This document shows, one piece after another, positions 16,787-24,774 of a stretch of DNA of 33,828 bases. The first letter of the stretch is position 1. Every line of letters begins with the position of its first letter. The stretch spans positions 1 through 33,828 of IMG/VR virus record IMGVR_UViG_3300044858_001304. One strand, written 5' to 3'. Position numbers and translations under genes: made by a program. The DNA is from a virus. Under the pieces are notes generated by a model. It was not told the DNA's origin and did not search any database. It worked only from the letters and a program-made list of their open reading frames with translations.

Positions 16787-17749
16787 TTAGGCCAGAGCCA
16801 AACCTTGTTGATGACGGTTGGAGCAAGTCAGGTTGCCCATCCACAGAATCGGCACGACATCGCCGTCTTGGTTGATCGGACGCTGCGAATCGACGATCTC
16901 AAGATCTGCGTCACGATGCACCACCAGTTCCAGATAGTTCGAGTTCAGGAAGTAGGCGTGTGTCGTGGGGATGCCGGAGTTGCCGTCGAAGTAGACGTCG
17001 GCGTTCTTGTACTTCAGGGAAACCAGGCCAGCATTGGCGCTCTCGGAACTCATGTAGCGCTTGATGCTGGTCTGAGAAGCCTCGAAATACTTGTAGAACG
17101 TGTTGTCCATCACGATCAGGTCGGGCTGGTCATCGGGGCCGCGATCCAGATTGAGCCACAACGGAAGCATGATGCTGTTCTCCATTGTGGTAGCCGAAGC
17201 CGTAACCGAGTTGTCCGAGCAGTCGAAAATCTGGCTTTTCCAGAACGTGTAAACCGACGAGTCGATGCCGCCGACGGTGCCGGTGCCGAGGTCGGAAACG
17301 AGGGCTTGCAGACCGTTGATCTGGTTCGACAGGGTTCCAGCCGAGTACAGGTCGGTCGAGAAGTTGTTGTTGAAGGTGCGAATCGCATTTTTCATCTTCG
17401 ACTTCGCCAGCGAGAAAATGCGTGACTCACCGGAGTTGATGCGCTTCTCGCGGCCAGAGGCCACGATGTTGACAGCGATCTGACGCCACTGGTACTCGGC
17501 GGCGCTGATAACGTCGGACGCGCCGATGTTCAGCAAATCCCAGTCACTGTAACGCTGGTAGGTAGAGTTCTCGGCGTAGTCGAGCGGGGTAACGATGGTC
17601 AGGCCACCGTCTTCGCTGCGATAGTTGCCGCGCTTATACATGTGCTTCAGAAGGGCGTTGCGGTTCGTGAGGTTGTCCTTGACATCCTTGCGAACCTTAC
17701 GGAAGGTCGAAGTGACCAGTTCCGTAAAGGTGCTGTTGGGGCTAGCCAT
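16787..17749 (-). CDS. Major capsid protein (320 aa)
   Basis: Begins MASPNSTFTELVTSTFRKV at ATG 17749 with the ribosome site AAAGGAG. Features of an HK97-fold phage capsid protein include an N-terminal helical arm (residues 1-40), a long helix region (REKRINSGESRIFSLAKSKM) and strand-rich P-domain and A-domain sequences such as DDQPDLIVMDNTFYKYF and YLELVVHRDADLEIV. Position immediately after a scaffold gene and before a decoration-like gene agrees. The length is typical. The exact subfamily is not resolved. Confidence 0.85.
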   Translation of the reverse strand: MASPNSTFTELVTSTFRKVRKDVKDNLTNRNALLKHMYKRGNYRSEDGGLTIVTPLDYAENSTYQRYSDWDLLNIGASDVISAAEYQWRQIAVNIVASGREKRINSGESRIFSLAKSKMKNAIRTFNNNFSTDLYSAGTLSNQINGLQALVSDLGTGTVGGIDSSVYTFWKSQIFDCSDNSVTASATTMENSIMLPLWLNLDRGPDDQPDLIVMDNTFYKYFEASQTSIKRYMSSESANAGLVSLKYKNADVYFDGNSGIPTTHAYFLNSNYLELVVHRDADLEIVDSQRPINQDGDVVPILWMGNLTCSNRHQQGLALA

Positions 17750-17778
17750 GATTGGCTCCTTTCAGGTTGTACTACGAG

Positions 17779-18786
17779 TTAGTGACGAGATTTGATTTCG
17801 CGCATTGTTTCTCTGAGTGCGCTATCCAGACCAGTCATCGTTGCCCGTGGCCCTGTAGGAGTCCGTTGGCTGTCCCGATTTCTGAGATTTACTGATGCTG
17901 CCTTCTTCTTTGCTTCTGCTTCGGCAATCGCCTTTGCTTTCAACGCCGCTTGCTGTTCTGTCTGAACCCGCGACATCTCTTTCTGGCGAGTAACCGGATT
18001 TGCCCATACTGCCTTCTCATACGCATCTTCCAGCGTAGCACCGTTCTTCAACAGAGCTACGATTTCGTCCGAAACTTCGTCAAAATACGCATGTTTCGGA
18101 TCAGACGCGAATGCATTGACCTCATTTTGAATCTTATTTCTTTCCGCGTCAAGTTGTTGTTGATTACCTGACTGAATCACTTGTTTAATGTTGTGCAGTT
18201 CGTCCTGAAGCTGGCGAACCATCGGGTCAATCTGTGGCTGACCTTCCTGCTGCTGCATACCGCCCAGATCAACCCCATACTGTCGGGCAAGGCTCTGAAA
18301 GTACTCAGCCTTCTGCGTGGGGTTCGATACCGACAGTTTGTAGTGCGCGTTCAGCAGCGTCTGGACGGCCTGCGGAGGATCAATGCCCTGAGCCTGGATC
18401 AGCGCCATGTACGGAGTGATTGCCTCCTTCATCTGCTTGCCGTAGCCGGCATCGCCCTTGTACTGCTCCAGCCCGTCAAGCATCTGCTTCTCTCGGACAG
18501 TCCAGTAGTCTTGGGCCTCTTTCGGCATCTTGCCCCAATGGTCGTGCATCTCCTTCGGCCACGACTTCGGAGCGGTACTGACGATCTCAGGTTCCTGCTG
18601 CTCAACAGGTTCATGAGTTTCCGGTTCTGCGCTCAGTTCCGGCGCTTCGCTCTCAGGCTCTGTGCTTGGCTCATGGTCGGGAAACAGGTCTGCCGCAAGA
18701 TCGTTGGAAGTGCTTTCGATGTCAATTCCTTCGGACTCTACGGGACTGCTGTCGGCAATCGCTTCGACTACTGCTTCTTCGCTCAT
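17779..18786 (-). CDS. Capsid scaffolding protein (335 aa)
   Basis: The start is ATG 18786 behind TAGGAGCC. The first 75 residues are strongly acidic and disordered (Glu/Ser/Pro-rich). A conserved block at about 73-100 follows (KSWPKEMHDHWGKMPKEAQ), then Gln-rich helices and coiled coil (LQDELHNIKQVIQSGNQQQ). The C-terminal 60 residues are basic with Ala/Lys helices (KAKAIAEAEAKKKAASVN) and end MREIKSRH. An acidic N-terminus, a helical body and a basic C-terminus that contacts the capsid are the hallmarks of phage scaffolds. It lies directly upstream of the major capsid gene. Confidence 0.85.
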   Translation of the reverse strand: MSEEAVVEAIADSSPVESEGIDIESTSNDLAADLFPDHEPSTEPESEAPELSAEPETHEPVEQQEPEIVSTAPKSWPKEMHDHWGKMPKEAQDYWTVREKQMLDGLEQYKGDAGYGKQMKEAITPYMALIQAQGIDPPQAVQTLLNAHYKLSVSNPTQKAEYFQSLARQYGVDLGGMQQQEGQPQIDPMVRQLQDELHNIKQVIQSGNQQQLDAERNKIQNEVNAFASDPKHAYFDEVSDEIVALLKNGATLEDAYEKAVWANPVTRQKEMSRVQTEQQAALKAKAIAEAEAKKKAASVNLRNRDSQRTPTGPRATMTGLDSALRETMREIKSRH

Positions 18787-18799
18787 TATGGCTCCTAGG

Positions 18800-19213
18800 T
18801 TAGTTACGGACTACATCAACATCAAAGTGTTCCATTTCAGAGGCCAATTTCTCTTTCTTGGCTGTCGGCATCTCGTATATGGTCTTTTCCACATGCTCAT
18901 CGACCTTCTTGTCGAGTTCCGCGTCTTCCCGTGCGACACGCTTGTTCTGTTCAGCAATCAGACTCGGTTCGTAATCGACACACCCTGACGCCGCCATGTC
19001 TTCGCGGCGCTGGGCTTTCCCGGTGATCCACCGTCCCGTCGTTGGAGACTGATACGCTGGGAAGTTAGTGGCGTCTATGTTGAACATGCAAGCCGAAATG
19101 ACACGGTGCGCCTGTGCGTTGCACTCGCATATCTGAGGCTCGTCAAGGTTCGCCAGTTTGATGAAACGGTCGAACTTGTGACCGTTCTCACACAAAAGGT
19201 TGTATAGCGGCAT
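18800..19213 (-). CDS. FmdB-like zinc-ribbon protein (137 aa)
   Basis: Begins MPLYNLLCENGHKFDRFI, the start typical of FmdB-type small zinc-ribbon proteins (MPLYxxxCxxGHxF). A second pair, CEC near residue 30, completes a possible zinc site, though spacing is looser than in FmdB itself. The remainder is helical and charged, with a YQSPTTGRWITGKAQRRED segment often seen in phage proteins placed between portal and scaffold. Function is unknown; zinc-ribbon nucleic-acid or protein binding is plausible. Confidence 0.65.
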   Translation of the reverse strand: MPLYNLLCENGHKFDRFIKLANLDEPQICECNAQAHRVISACMFNIDATNFPAYQSPTTGRWITGKAQRREDMAASGCVDYEPSLIAEQNKRVAREDAELDKKVDEHVEKTIYEMPTAKKEKLASEMEHFDVDVVRN

Positions 19214-19214
19214 G

Positions 19215-19256
19215 TTATTTCTTCGGAGGGCGCTTGCCCTTGCCTTTGCATCCCAT
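19215..19256 (-). CDS. 13-residue basic micro-ORF between portal and zinc-ribbon genes
   Basis: Directly after the portal stop, ATG 19256 has a near-perfect GAAGGAG ribosome site 6 nt upstream. It encodes MGCKGKGKRPPKK and then TAA, two nt before the next start codon. The peptide has six Lys and one Arg in 13 residues. The strong ribosome site, with only this ORF positioned to use it, supports real translation. It may be a nucleic-acid-binding peptide or a leader that couples portal and zinc-ribbon expression. No family can be recognised at this length. Confidence 0.45.
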   Translation of the reverse strand: MGCKGKGKRPPKK

Positions 19257-19257
19257 G

Positions 19258-21531
19258 TCAGTCTCCTTCGGTTTCAGTTTCGGTGGATTCTTCTTTGGCT
19301 TCTTTCATTGCCTGTGCATTGATCATGGCAATCTGGATCTGCGTATCAGCCTGTATGCGAGCCATTTGCAGTTGCGTATCCTTCTGGATATTGGCCTTCA
19401 TCTGCTCAATACTGCGCTGGGATGCCAACTTCGCTGCATCGACTTCCTGCTGTGCCTGCAACTTGGCGCGTTCAAGACTCATGTCCATCTGCGCCTGCAT
19501 CTGCGCCGCCCTGACTTCAAGCGCCATCTCTGCCTGCCTGCTCTGGAACTCCATCTGCAACTTTTGCTGTTCCTGCGCTGCGGATTGCTGCATTTCAGCC
19601 TGTGCCTGTGCCGCAGACTGCTGCATCTCGGTCATCTTGATCTTGGCTTCCTGCTGCTGCTTCGCCATTTCAGCCTGTGCTGCGGCGGCTTCGGCATTGC
19701 CCTTTTGCGGTGCCTTCATGTTCTTGAAGTGGTCTTCCACCTCAACGCCAAACCGGAACCGGCGAACCACGGCAAGCAACAGTGACTGCGAAGCCTCAAA
19801 CGGCATGGCACCAGACTCCACCATCGGCGTCAAGCCGGCCATCAACTGACCCATCGCGTTCATGAAGTCACCGATTTGCTTCTGGTCTTCGGTAGCCTCA
19901 ACGTCGATGGTCGAGTTGGTTTCAATGTCGATCCGGTAGGAACGCTGCATGTCATTCTTGAGCAGTTCCAGAACCTGCTCCCACTCAGGCGCACTCAGGG
20001 CTTTCTCAATCTGCGGATCAATCTGTGGGGGCGGCGAAGGAGGTTGCCCCATCTGCTGCGCCATCATTGCTTGCTGCTGTACTTGCGCCTGTTGCGCCTG
20101 CATCACCATCTGCGCCTGCTGCTTCTGTGCAGAAGTCACAAACGGAAGGCCAGTAGCCGAAGCCCATGTCTCAACCGAGAACTTGGTAGCAGCAATCTCA
20201 AGCATGATCCGCAGCACATCACGGGAGTAGCGTTGCACTTCCTTTTGCAACCGCTTCAAACGCATCGTACCCCAAGATTCCTTGATTTTCTGAGCTCCAA
20301 GAGTCTCGGAAGCTACAGACTGACCACGGATGATGTCGGAAACACCAGTAATCTCGTAGATCACACGCTTGCACTGCTCACGCGCCGCAACCAGATTGGT
20401 CGCTACTGTGATCAACTTCTCTAGCGGCATGAACCAGATTGCGTTGTCCAGACCCTTCTCTGTGGATAACTGCGATGCAGAGTCAGTAGGTATAAGCGTA
20501 TTGTCAGCGCCTTCGAACAAATCACCCAACTGTGCGCTCAAAGCGCCGTCATAAACGCCACGCACCTTCAGCGCCTCGACTACGCGGCCAATGCGAGTTG
20601 TAATCTTGTTGAGTTCTTTCGCCTGATTCTCGTACAGCTTGTACATCGCTACCGGAAGCAGATCGTTCGACTTCTCAATGAACTGCAACGGACGAGGGCA
20701 GTTGAAGAACCCGGTCAATCCTAGTGGATCATCTTCTTCCTTGAGGTATCCGTCGTTGTAGGCAGGGGAGATGTACAGTATACGCTTTCCTCCGGCCCTG
20801 TCCCAGATTTGATATACGAGTGCAGTCTTACGCCCACCCTGATCTTCTGCTTGGTCGCGACCACCCGTACCTGTTCCTTTTTCTTCTTCTTCCTCGTCTT
20901 CGCCTTTGGTAAAGGTAATGTTTTTTACGACATCCTTACCGAACAAACGAGTACATTCTTCCTTGTCCAGATATTCCTCGTATGCCATCCACGGCACCTT
21001 CGACCACTTCTTCGCATACCCGAAATACACCTTGTCCCACCCACGCGAGTCAGGGCAGACCTGCTCCCACTTCATTACCGGTGGGTCTTCGGAGCCTTCT
21101 TCTGGGTCAATAATCTCTGCGTCGTACTTGATCGACGTAACACCCCTTCCGGGAAGTAATCCATCAAGCGTTGCGTATCGCATTGCCTGATCGAATGTCT
21201 CGTATCCTTCCACATTCGTATCGCACAGGAACTCAAGCATTCTCTGCGCGGCCATTGCCGACGCTTTTCCTATAGGGTCTTCATCTTTGAACCGGCGCTG
21301 CACAACAGGTCGCGGGGTCTGGGAAAACACCGCCGGCAACAGTGTTTCGACGTTGCTGAACAGGATGTTAAACGGGATTTTGTCAGGGCATTTGCCTGAA
21401 TAGATGTCGATAACCTCGTTACCATCTTTACGGAAGTCTTTTTCGCGCTTCTTTGCGCTGGCAATCTCACCTAGCCAATGCCTGACTTCTTCCGAAGGTT
21501 CTTTCTTCTTGTCTACCATGCTGTTTGCCAT
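19258..21531 (-). CDS. Portal protein, P22-like length (757 aa)
   Basis: Starts at ATG 21531 behind AAGGAAAAGAT. The N-terminal half has portal hallmarks: a helical clip region (VRHWLGEIASAKKREKDFRK), NILFSNVETLLPAVFSQTPRPVVQRRF, then WEQVCPDSRGWDKVYFG. A helix-rich core includes FIEKSNDLLPVAMYKLYENQ and IRGQSVASETLGAQKI. The final 115 residues are Gln/Ala/Met-rich coiled coil with repeated MQQSAAQ, comparable to the long C-terminal barrel of P22 portal. It forms the dodecameric DNA channel on which TerL docks. The gap before it holds a candidate promoter. Confidence 0.92.
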   Translation of the reverse strand: MANSMVDKKKEPSEEVRHWLGEIASAKKREKDFRKDGNEVIDIYSGKCPDKIPFNILFSNVETLLPAVFSQTPRPVVQRRFKDEDPIGKASAMAAQRMLEFLCDTNVEGYETFDQAMRYATLDGLLPGRGVTSIKYDAEIIDPEEGSEDPPVMKWEQVCPDSRGWDKVYFGYAKKWSKVPWMAYEEYLDKEECTRLFGKDVVKNITFTKGEDEEEEEKGTGTGGRDQAEDQGGRKTALVYQIWDRAGGKRILYISPAYNDGYLKEEDDPLGLTGFFNCPRPLQFIEKSNDLLPVAMYKLYENQAKELNKITTRIGRVVEALKVRGVYDGALSAQLGDLFEGADNTLIPTDSASQLSTEKGLDNAIWFMPLEKLITVATNLVAAREQCKRVIYEITGVSDIIRGQSVASETLGAQKIKESWGTMRLKRLQKEVQRYSRDVLRIMLEIAATKFSVETWASATGLPFVTSAQKQQAQMVMQAQQAQVQQQAMMAQQMGQPPSPPPQIDPQIEKALSAPEWEQVLELLKNDMQRSYRIDIETNSTIDVEATEDQKQIGDFMNAMGQLMAGLTPMVESGAMPFEASQSLLLAVVRRFRFGVEVEDHFKNMKAPQKGNAEAAAAQAEMAKQQQEAKIKMTEMQQSAAQAQAEMQQSAAQEQQKLQMEFQSRQAEMALEVRAAQMQAQMDMSLERAKLQAQQEVDAAKLASQRSIEQMKANIQKDTQLQMARIQADTQIQIAMINAQAMKEAKEESTETETEGD

Positions 21532-21585
21532 ATCTTTTCCTTATGTCTCAGCGGTTTCCATCGGAATCCTCGCCTGACGGACGCA

Positions 21586-21614
21586 AAAATACCCTATATC
21601 TCGCAATAAATCAA
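21586..21614 (-). promoter_or_regulatory. Candidate sigma-70 promoter for portal and downstream head genes
   Basis: On the minus strand TTGATT (21614-21609), a 17-nt spacer and TATTTT (21591-21586) match -35 and -10 boxes at four of six positions each. It begins at the TerL stop codon and lies 55 nt before the portal start, in the largest gap of the packaging region. It could add transcription of portal, scaffold and capsid. Confidence 0.35.
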
Positions 21615-23050
21615 TCACTGCTCCTAGTAAGCCTCATTTTCTTGAAGTGGTCACTCTTGATCTGCCCCATGTGCAGCCCAACCACGTTGCCAGCCATCAG
21701 CCTCTGCTCGAACGGCTGTTCTGCCGTCAGCGCCTTCGATCTGCGCCATGTCACCGCCACAGTGCGGAACCCGTCTGCCGCGTGGCTAGCCCCGTCATGC
21801 TTCGGCGTCGAGGCAAACACGTTGTTTTCCTCATCGAACTCGCGCCGGTATGCCTTCAGGTGGTCAATCCCTATCTCGCACTTGTCACCATCGAACCGAC
21901 ACTTAGGCAACGTAGCCCGTGCTGCCTGGATACCCTCTTGCACATCCAGCCTTGGCGCAATCGCAAACCGGCCCAAACAGTCGTTATGATCCTTGTTGAA
22001 CTCAATGAACTGCTGGAGTATCGACTTACCACCCGCAGCAATCGTCCGTGGTCGGGCATCGTGCGGTAACCAGTGTGTTCCGTAGCGGTATCCAAGCTGA
22101 TCGTGCTTGTTCTTCAGCGACAGAGCGTAGAACTCGACATCCTTGAAGTTATCCTCAATGTAATCGATCACATTCAACTCATCACCAATGACCTGATAGA
22201 ACCAGAACACCGTGTCATCGTCAAAACCCAAGTCACTACCAGTAAATACCGGATACCCCTCCGTGTGCGGCACCAATACCGTAGTAGCCTCCGTCTGCAC
22301 CCTTCCGTTGGCCTCCAGTTTCGAGATGCAATCACCCCAAATAGCCCCCGGCATCGCCGCTTCGAACGAAACGTAGTATTCCTGCATGAACAAGGCCATT
22401 CCATACTCGTCGCCATGCTCTGCTTGCAACTGCCTAAGAATCGAACTCAACTGTTCCGCACTGAATATCCCGCTCTCGTCAGCGTTCAGCGAGCTAAAGA
22501 ACCACCCCGGCTCATTCTGAGCAAACTCGCACAGCCGCTTGAAGTGATTCTTGCCCCGTGGCGTCGAGTTAAACCCCGCCCACCCACCGTTTTCCTCCAA
22601 GATAGGCATCAAGTAACCCCATGACGAGGGCTGACTAATAGCATACTCGGAAAACACCAACCCTACAGGCGGGGAACCAACCAAGGAATTAAAGTTGTCA
22701 CTACCAACCAACTGGAACGTACTTCCGCAATGGAATTCGATCATCATCGACTGATCCAGCGTACGTTTCCTGATCTCCTGCGGGAACGCCCTGTCTATCC
22801 GCTTCTTACCGCTATGTCCGTCGATAGCGTCCCACATCGACTTACGCGCCTGACTGTACTCCGGCAACATGTACCAGTAGTTACCAATCCTCTCATGCGC
22901 CGCACATGCCGTGTGGTGCAGAAACACCTCATCCTTACCCGCCCGTCGGTGCCACTTGGCAACCGCCCTCTTCCCGCCACCACTCAGATATTCCCATAGC
23001 GGCCTCTGGTATGGCCGGGGTGTCCATTCGTGCGGTAGCGTTATCCTCAT
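21611..23050 (-). CDS. terL: Terminase large subunit (479 aa)
   Basis: ATG 23050 overlaps the TerS stop as ATGA. The ATPase domain shows a Walker A-like WHRRAGKD at residues 33-40, Walker B region VGLVFSEYA at 129-137 with E135 as probable catalytic Glu, and coupling motif NSTPRGKNHF at 161-170. The RNase H-like nuclease domain shows metal-binding aspartates D273 (FTGSDLGFDDD), HD 330-331 and D426 (SHAADGFR). It pumps DNA into the prohead through the portal and cuts it. The Walker A is the Arg-rich deviant form common in phage terminases rather than GxxxxGKS. Length is usual for the family. Confidence 0.93.
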   Translation of the reverse strand: MRITLPHEWTPRPYQRPLWEYLSGGGKRAVAKWHRRAGKDEVFLHHTACAAHERIGNYWYMLPEYSQARKSMWDAIDGHSGKKRIDRAFPQEIRKRTLDQSMMIEFHCGSTFQLVGSDNFNSLVGSPPVGLVFSEYAISQPSSWGYLMPILEENGGWAGFNSTPRGKNHFKRLCEFAQNEPGWFFSSLNADESGIFSAEQLSSILRQLQAEHGDEYGMALFMQEYYVSFEAAMPGAIWGDCISKLEANGRVQTEATTVLVPHTEGYPVFTGSDLGFDDDTVFWFYQVIGDELNVIDYIEDNFKDVEFYALSLKNKHDQLGYRYGTHWLPHDARPRTIAAGGKSILQQFIEFNKDHNDCLGRFAIAPRLDVQEGIQAARATLPKCRFDGDKCEIGIDHLKAYRREFDEENNVFASTPKHDGASHAADGFRTVAVTWRRSKALTAEQPFEQRLMAGNVVGLHMGQIKSDHFKKMRLTRSSD

Positions 23051-23529
23051 ATTTCAGCCTCAATCACATTGCTGGCCGGTATATCCTGCACGGGGTATCC
23101 TTTATCTTCTCCTGAGCCTATCCGAACTACCCCCCCCCTCTCCACCACCACCGTTATCCCTCCTCCACCACCAGACATATCCTTTTCACCGTACTTCGCC
23201 CTGTCCAGTTTCGCCGCCAGTTTCATGTAGTGCTCTGCCTGCAACTTTGCCAGTGCAACCGTCTCACTATCCGCACTCTCCACTACATTGGTCGCCTTCC
23301 ACTCCAACTCGTCAGCCCTAGCTCTACCCGCCAACGCAACAGCGTCTGGACAGTTCTTTTCCATCCATCCACGCAACACTACATACGGTATCTCAAACGA
23401 CCTCGCTATGTCCGTCGGTCGCTCTCCTTCCATCAGCCGACACATCAACTGATCATGCAACCACTCGTCACCATGACCATCAACCAGCGAGTCAAGCCGA
23501 GCGTATCCAAGGTTCGTCATTTTGCCCAT
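23047..23529 (-). CDS. terS: Terminase small subunit (160 aa)
   Basis: The first gene of the leftward operon. Residues about 25-60 resemble a helix-turn-helix: RLMEGERPTDIARSFEIPYVVL then RGWMEKN. A helical oligomerisation region follows (SADSETVALAKLQAEHYMKL), then a Gly-rich and strand C-terminus (GGGGGITVVVERGG). It recognises phage packaging sites and delivers DNA to TerL, which overlaps its stop codon. ATG 23529 is used; ATG 23520, better spaced from AAGG, is an alternative giving three residues less. Confidence 0.85.
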   Translation of the reverse strand: MGKMTNLGYARLDSLVDGHGDEWLHDQLMCRLMEGERPTDIARSFEIPYVVLRGWMEKNCPDAVALAGRARADELEWKATNVVESADSETVALAKLQAEHYMKLAAKLDRAKYGEKDMSGGGGGITVVVERGGVVRIGSGEDKGYPVQDIPASNVIEAEI

Positions 23530-24101
23530 GCCTTATGGTAGCACGGGTTTGGCAAGGCGAATATGGGCCACGGGAATATTGGGGCATACCGCAAGAGTCT
23601 CAGATCGCCATCCCCGCCTGCCCGAAGCACCCCCCCACCCACAAAGGCTATGAGCCCAGTAGGCAACAGGACGTAGTCAACTTCGCACACCACCAACACA
23701 CCAACTGCGCCAGGCAGACATCGAGGTCTGATGCTGGCTAGGATGCTGGCGTATCGCGTAGGCATTGCGGGATGTAGCAGATGTGGCAGATGTGGCGCGT
23801 TATCAACAAACGCAATTATCATTTGTGGCAGATGTGGCGGATTGTTGGTAAACCTATATCGTAACTGCATATCCGCAATCGCAACTATGACAATCGCGTA
23901 TAGGGCCATGTGGCGCATATGTGGCACATGTGGCAGATGTGATGCATTTTCACAAACTTTTGTAACGCGCACGCACACACAGGGGGACTTTCCAAAAAAC
24001 GGTAACATCTGCCACATCTGCCGTACCATATCAGTAACTTGTTGATTACATTCCAAGTGGCAGATGTGGCGGATTGTTGGCAAAGTCTTTCAGCAAAAGT
24101 G

Positions 24102-24120
24102 TTTTGCATTTACTGCAACA
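24102..24120. promoter_or_regulatory. Operator-like palindrome 1 (TTTTGCA-N5-TGCAACA)
   Basis: Half-sites TTTTGCA and TGCAACA with a 5-bp spacer form a near-perfect palindrome with one mismatch. The same half-site and spacer occur beside the Cro-like gene at 29740-29758. It lies about 80 bp before the first early gene and upstream of a TATAGT box. Binding by the Cro-like protein is inferred. Confidence 0.45.
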
Positions 24121-24126
24121 ATACTG

Positions 24127-24155
24127 CTGGCTATTGTGCATTGCTGTGTTATAGT
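24127..24155 (+). promoter_or_regulatory. Candidate early promoter for the 24.2 kb operon
   Basis: A TATAGT -10 box (24150-24155) lies 45 bp before the first early start codon. At 17-nt spacing the -35 position reads CTGGCT, a weak match, so activation or an alternative -35 is possible. The box is flanked by operator-like palindromes, as expected for a regulated early promoter. Confidence 0.35.
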
Positions 24156-24162
24156 TACATTA

Positions 24163-24179
24163 CTGCAACTGGATTGCAG
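24163..24179. promoter_or_regulatory. Operator-like palindrome 2 (CTGCAA-N5-TTGCAG)
   Basis: A perfect 6-bp inverted repeat with 5-bp spacer just downstream of the TATAGT box. The 10-mer TTACTGCAAC at 24160-24169 repeats exactly at 24110-24119, 50 bp (about five helical turns) away, as if two bound dimers face the same side of the DNA. Confidence 0.4.
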
Positions 24180-24199
24180 CAACTTACAGGGGATTAAAA

Positions 24200-24502
24200 A
24201 TGAAATCAAAAACTCTCAACATTGGCATGAATCGCGGCAAAGCTCGCCTGTGGATCGAAGGTAATTGGCTGGCTCAGGCCGGGTTTGCTCGCGGGATGGC
24301 ATACACCGTGGAGGCATTCCCGGACAATGGCGTTATCAGCATCAAGGCCACGCCAGACGGTTCCCGCAAGGTAGCTGGCACTACTTCCCGGCCAATTATG
24401 GACTTGACCAAAGCTGGAGACATGGCAGCTATTGGTGGTGCGGGTTCCGTGGTGCTGCTGGAATGCCGCGCACCGGGATGGATTGTTGTCTCTGAAACTT
24501 GA
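24200..24502 (+). CDS. SymE/AbrB-fold-like early protein (100 aa)
   Basis: First gene of the early operon, ATG 24200 after AGGGGATT. Residues about 14-50 (KARLWIEGNWLAQAGFARG, then a VEAFPDNGVISIKA strand pair) match the pattern of SymE-type and AbrB-like swapped-hairpin domains, in which LxGxWLxxAGFxxG precedes a beta hairpin. SymE in E. coli is an SOS-linked toxin with an AbrB-like fold. The rest is Gly/Ala-rich with strands and ends PGWIVVSET. A role in DNA or RNA binding, or host take-over, is possible. The match is by pattern only. Confidence 0.6.
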   Translation: MKSKTLNIGMNRGKARLWIEGNWLAQAGFARGMAYTVEAFPDNGVISIKATPDGSRKVAGTTSRPIMDLTKAGDMAAIGGAGSVVLLECRAPGWIVVSET

Positions 24503-24515
24503 TAGGGGATAGATC

Positions 24516-24695
24516 ATGGTACTGATTGAAAAATTCGGCAAAGGTTATGAGGCATACGCGCAATTCGATGAGTCAGCGCAGGTATTCGAGATATTCACTG
24601 ACACGGAAGGGGAAGGGTATATAGGATGCGCTGACACAATGGTTGAATGCTTGCAGGTGGCGAGGGAATGGTACGCTGAAGCCACTAACTACTAG
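24516..24695 (+). CDS. Small hypothetical early protein (59 aa)
   Basis: ATG 24516 follows GATAGGGGATAGATC and encodes MVLIEKFGKGYEAYAQFDE to EWYAEATNY, ending in TAG. It is acidic and predicted to fold as strands followed by a C-terminal helix (MVECLQVAREWYAEA). Spacing of 13 nt from the SymE-like gene and a good ribosome site support it. No family is recognised. Confidence 0.7.
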   Translation: MVLIEKFGKGYEAYAQFDESAQVFEIFTDTEGEGYIGCADTMVECLQVAREWYAEATNY

Positions 24696-24705
24696 CTGCT
24701 AGCGG

Positions 24706-24733
24706 GTAGCCTTGCCGGGTTCCGGTAGGCTAC
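24706..24733 (+). other. Hairpin between early genes
   Basis: GTAGCCT and AGGCTAC form a perfect 7-bp outer stem, with CCGG/CCGG inside, in the 79-nt gap before the GP88-like gene. No T-run follows, so it is more likely an mRNA structure or processing site than a terminator. Confidence 0.4.
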
Positions 24734-24774
24734 ACGGTATCACCTAGACCATAACTCTATAAGGATAGCTTCCC

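Larger units (their letters stand above)
23530..24199. repeat. Iteron-like repeat region, candidate origin of replication and control region
   Basis: This 670-bp gap holds no convincing gene. It carries GATGTGGCA-type 9-mers: three in tandem at 23771-23797, two at 23822-23839 and a degenerate cluster at 23907-23935. An inverted copy lies at 24006-24023. A 24-bp segment at 23825-23848 is repeated exactly at 24057-24080. TTATCAACA (23800-23808) matches the E. coli DnaA box at 8 of 9 positions. Short AT-rich stretches lie between clusters. The region separates the leftward late operon from the rightward early operon. Iterons beside a primase-helicase-encoding module suggest a replication origin; repressor or transcription control is an alternative. 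Confidence 0.6.

Noticed and set aside
16277-17425. Rightward 382-codon frame opposite the capsid and decoration-like genes
   Set aside because: It is antisense to a well-supported major capsid gene and its Arg/Gly/Asn-rich composition is typical of a shadow frame.
23771-24080. CRISPR array
   Set aside because: Repeats are 9-24 bp, irregularly spaced, partly tandem and partly inverted, with no uniform spacers and no cas genes.
23517-24083. Leftward 188-codon open frame with repeated His-Leu-Pro-His segments
   Set aside because: Its repeats are the translation of the iterons, its composition is unlike the neighbours, it has no clear ribosome site, and it runs into TerS. It is more likely a by-product of repeat DNA.
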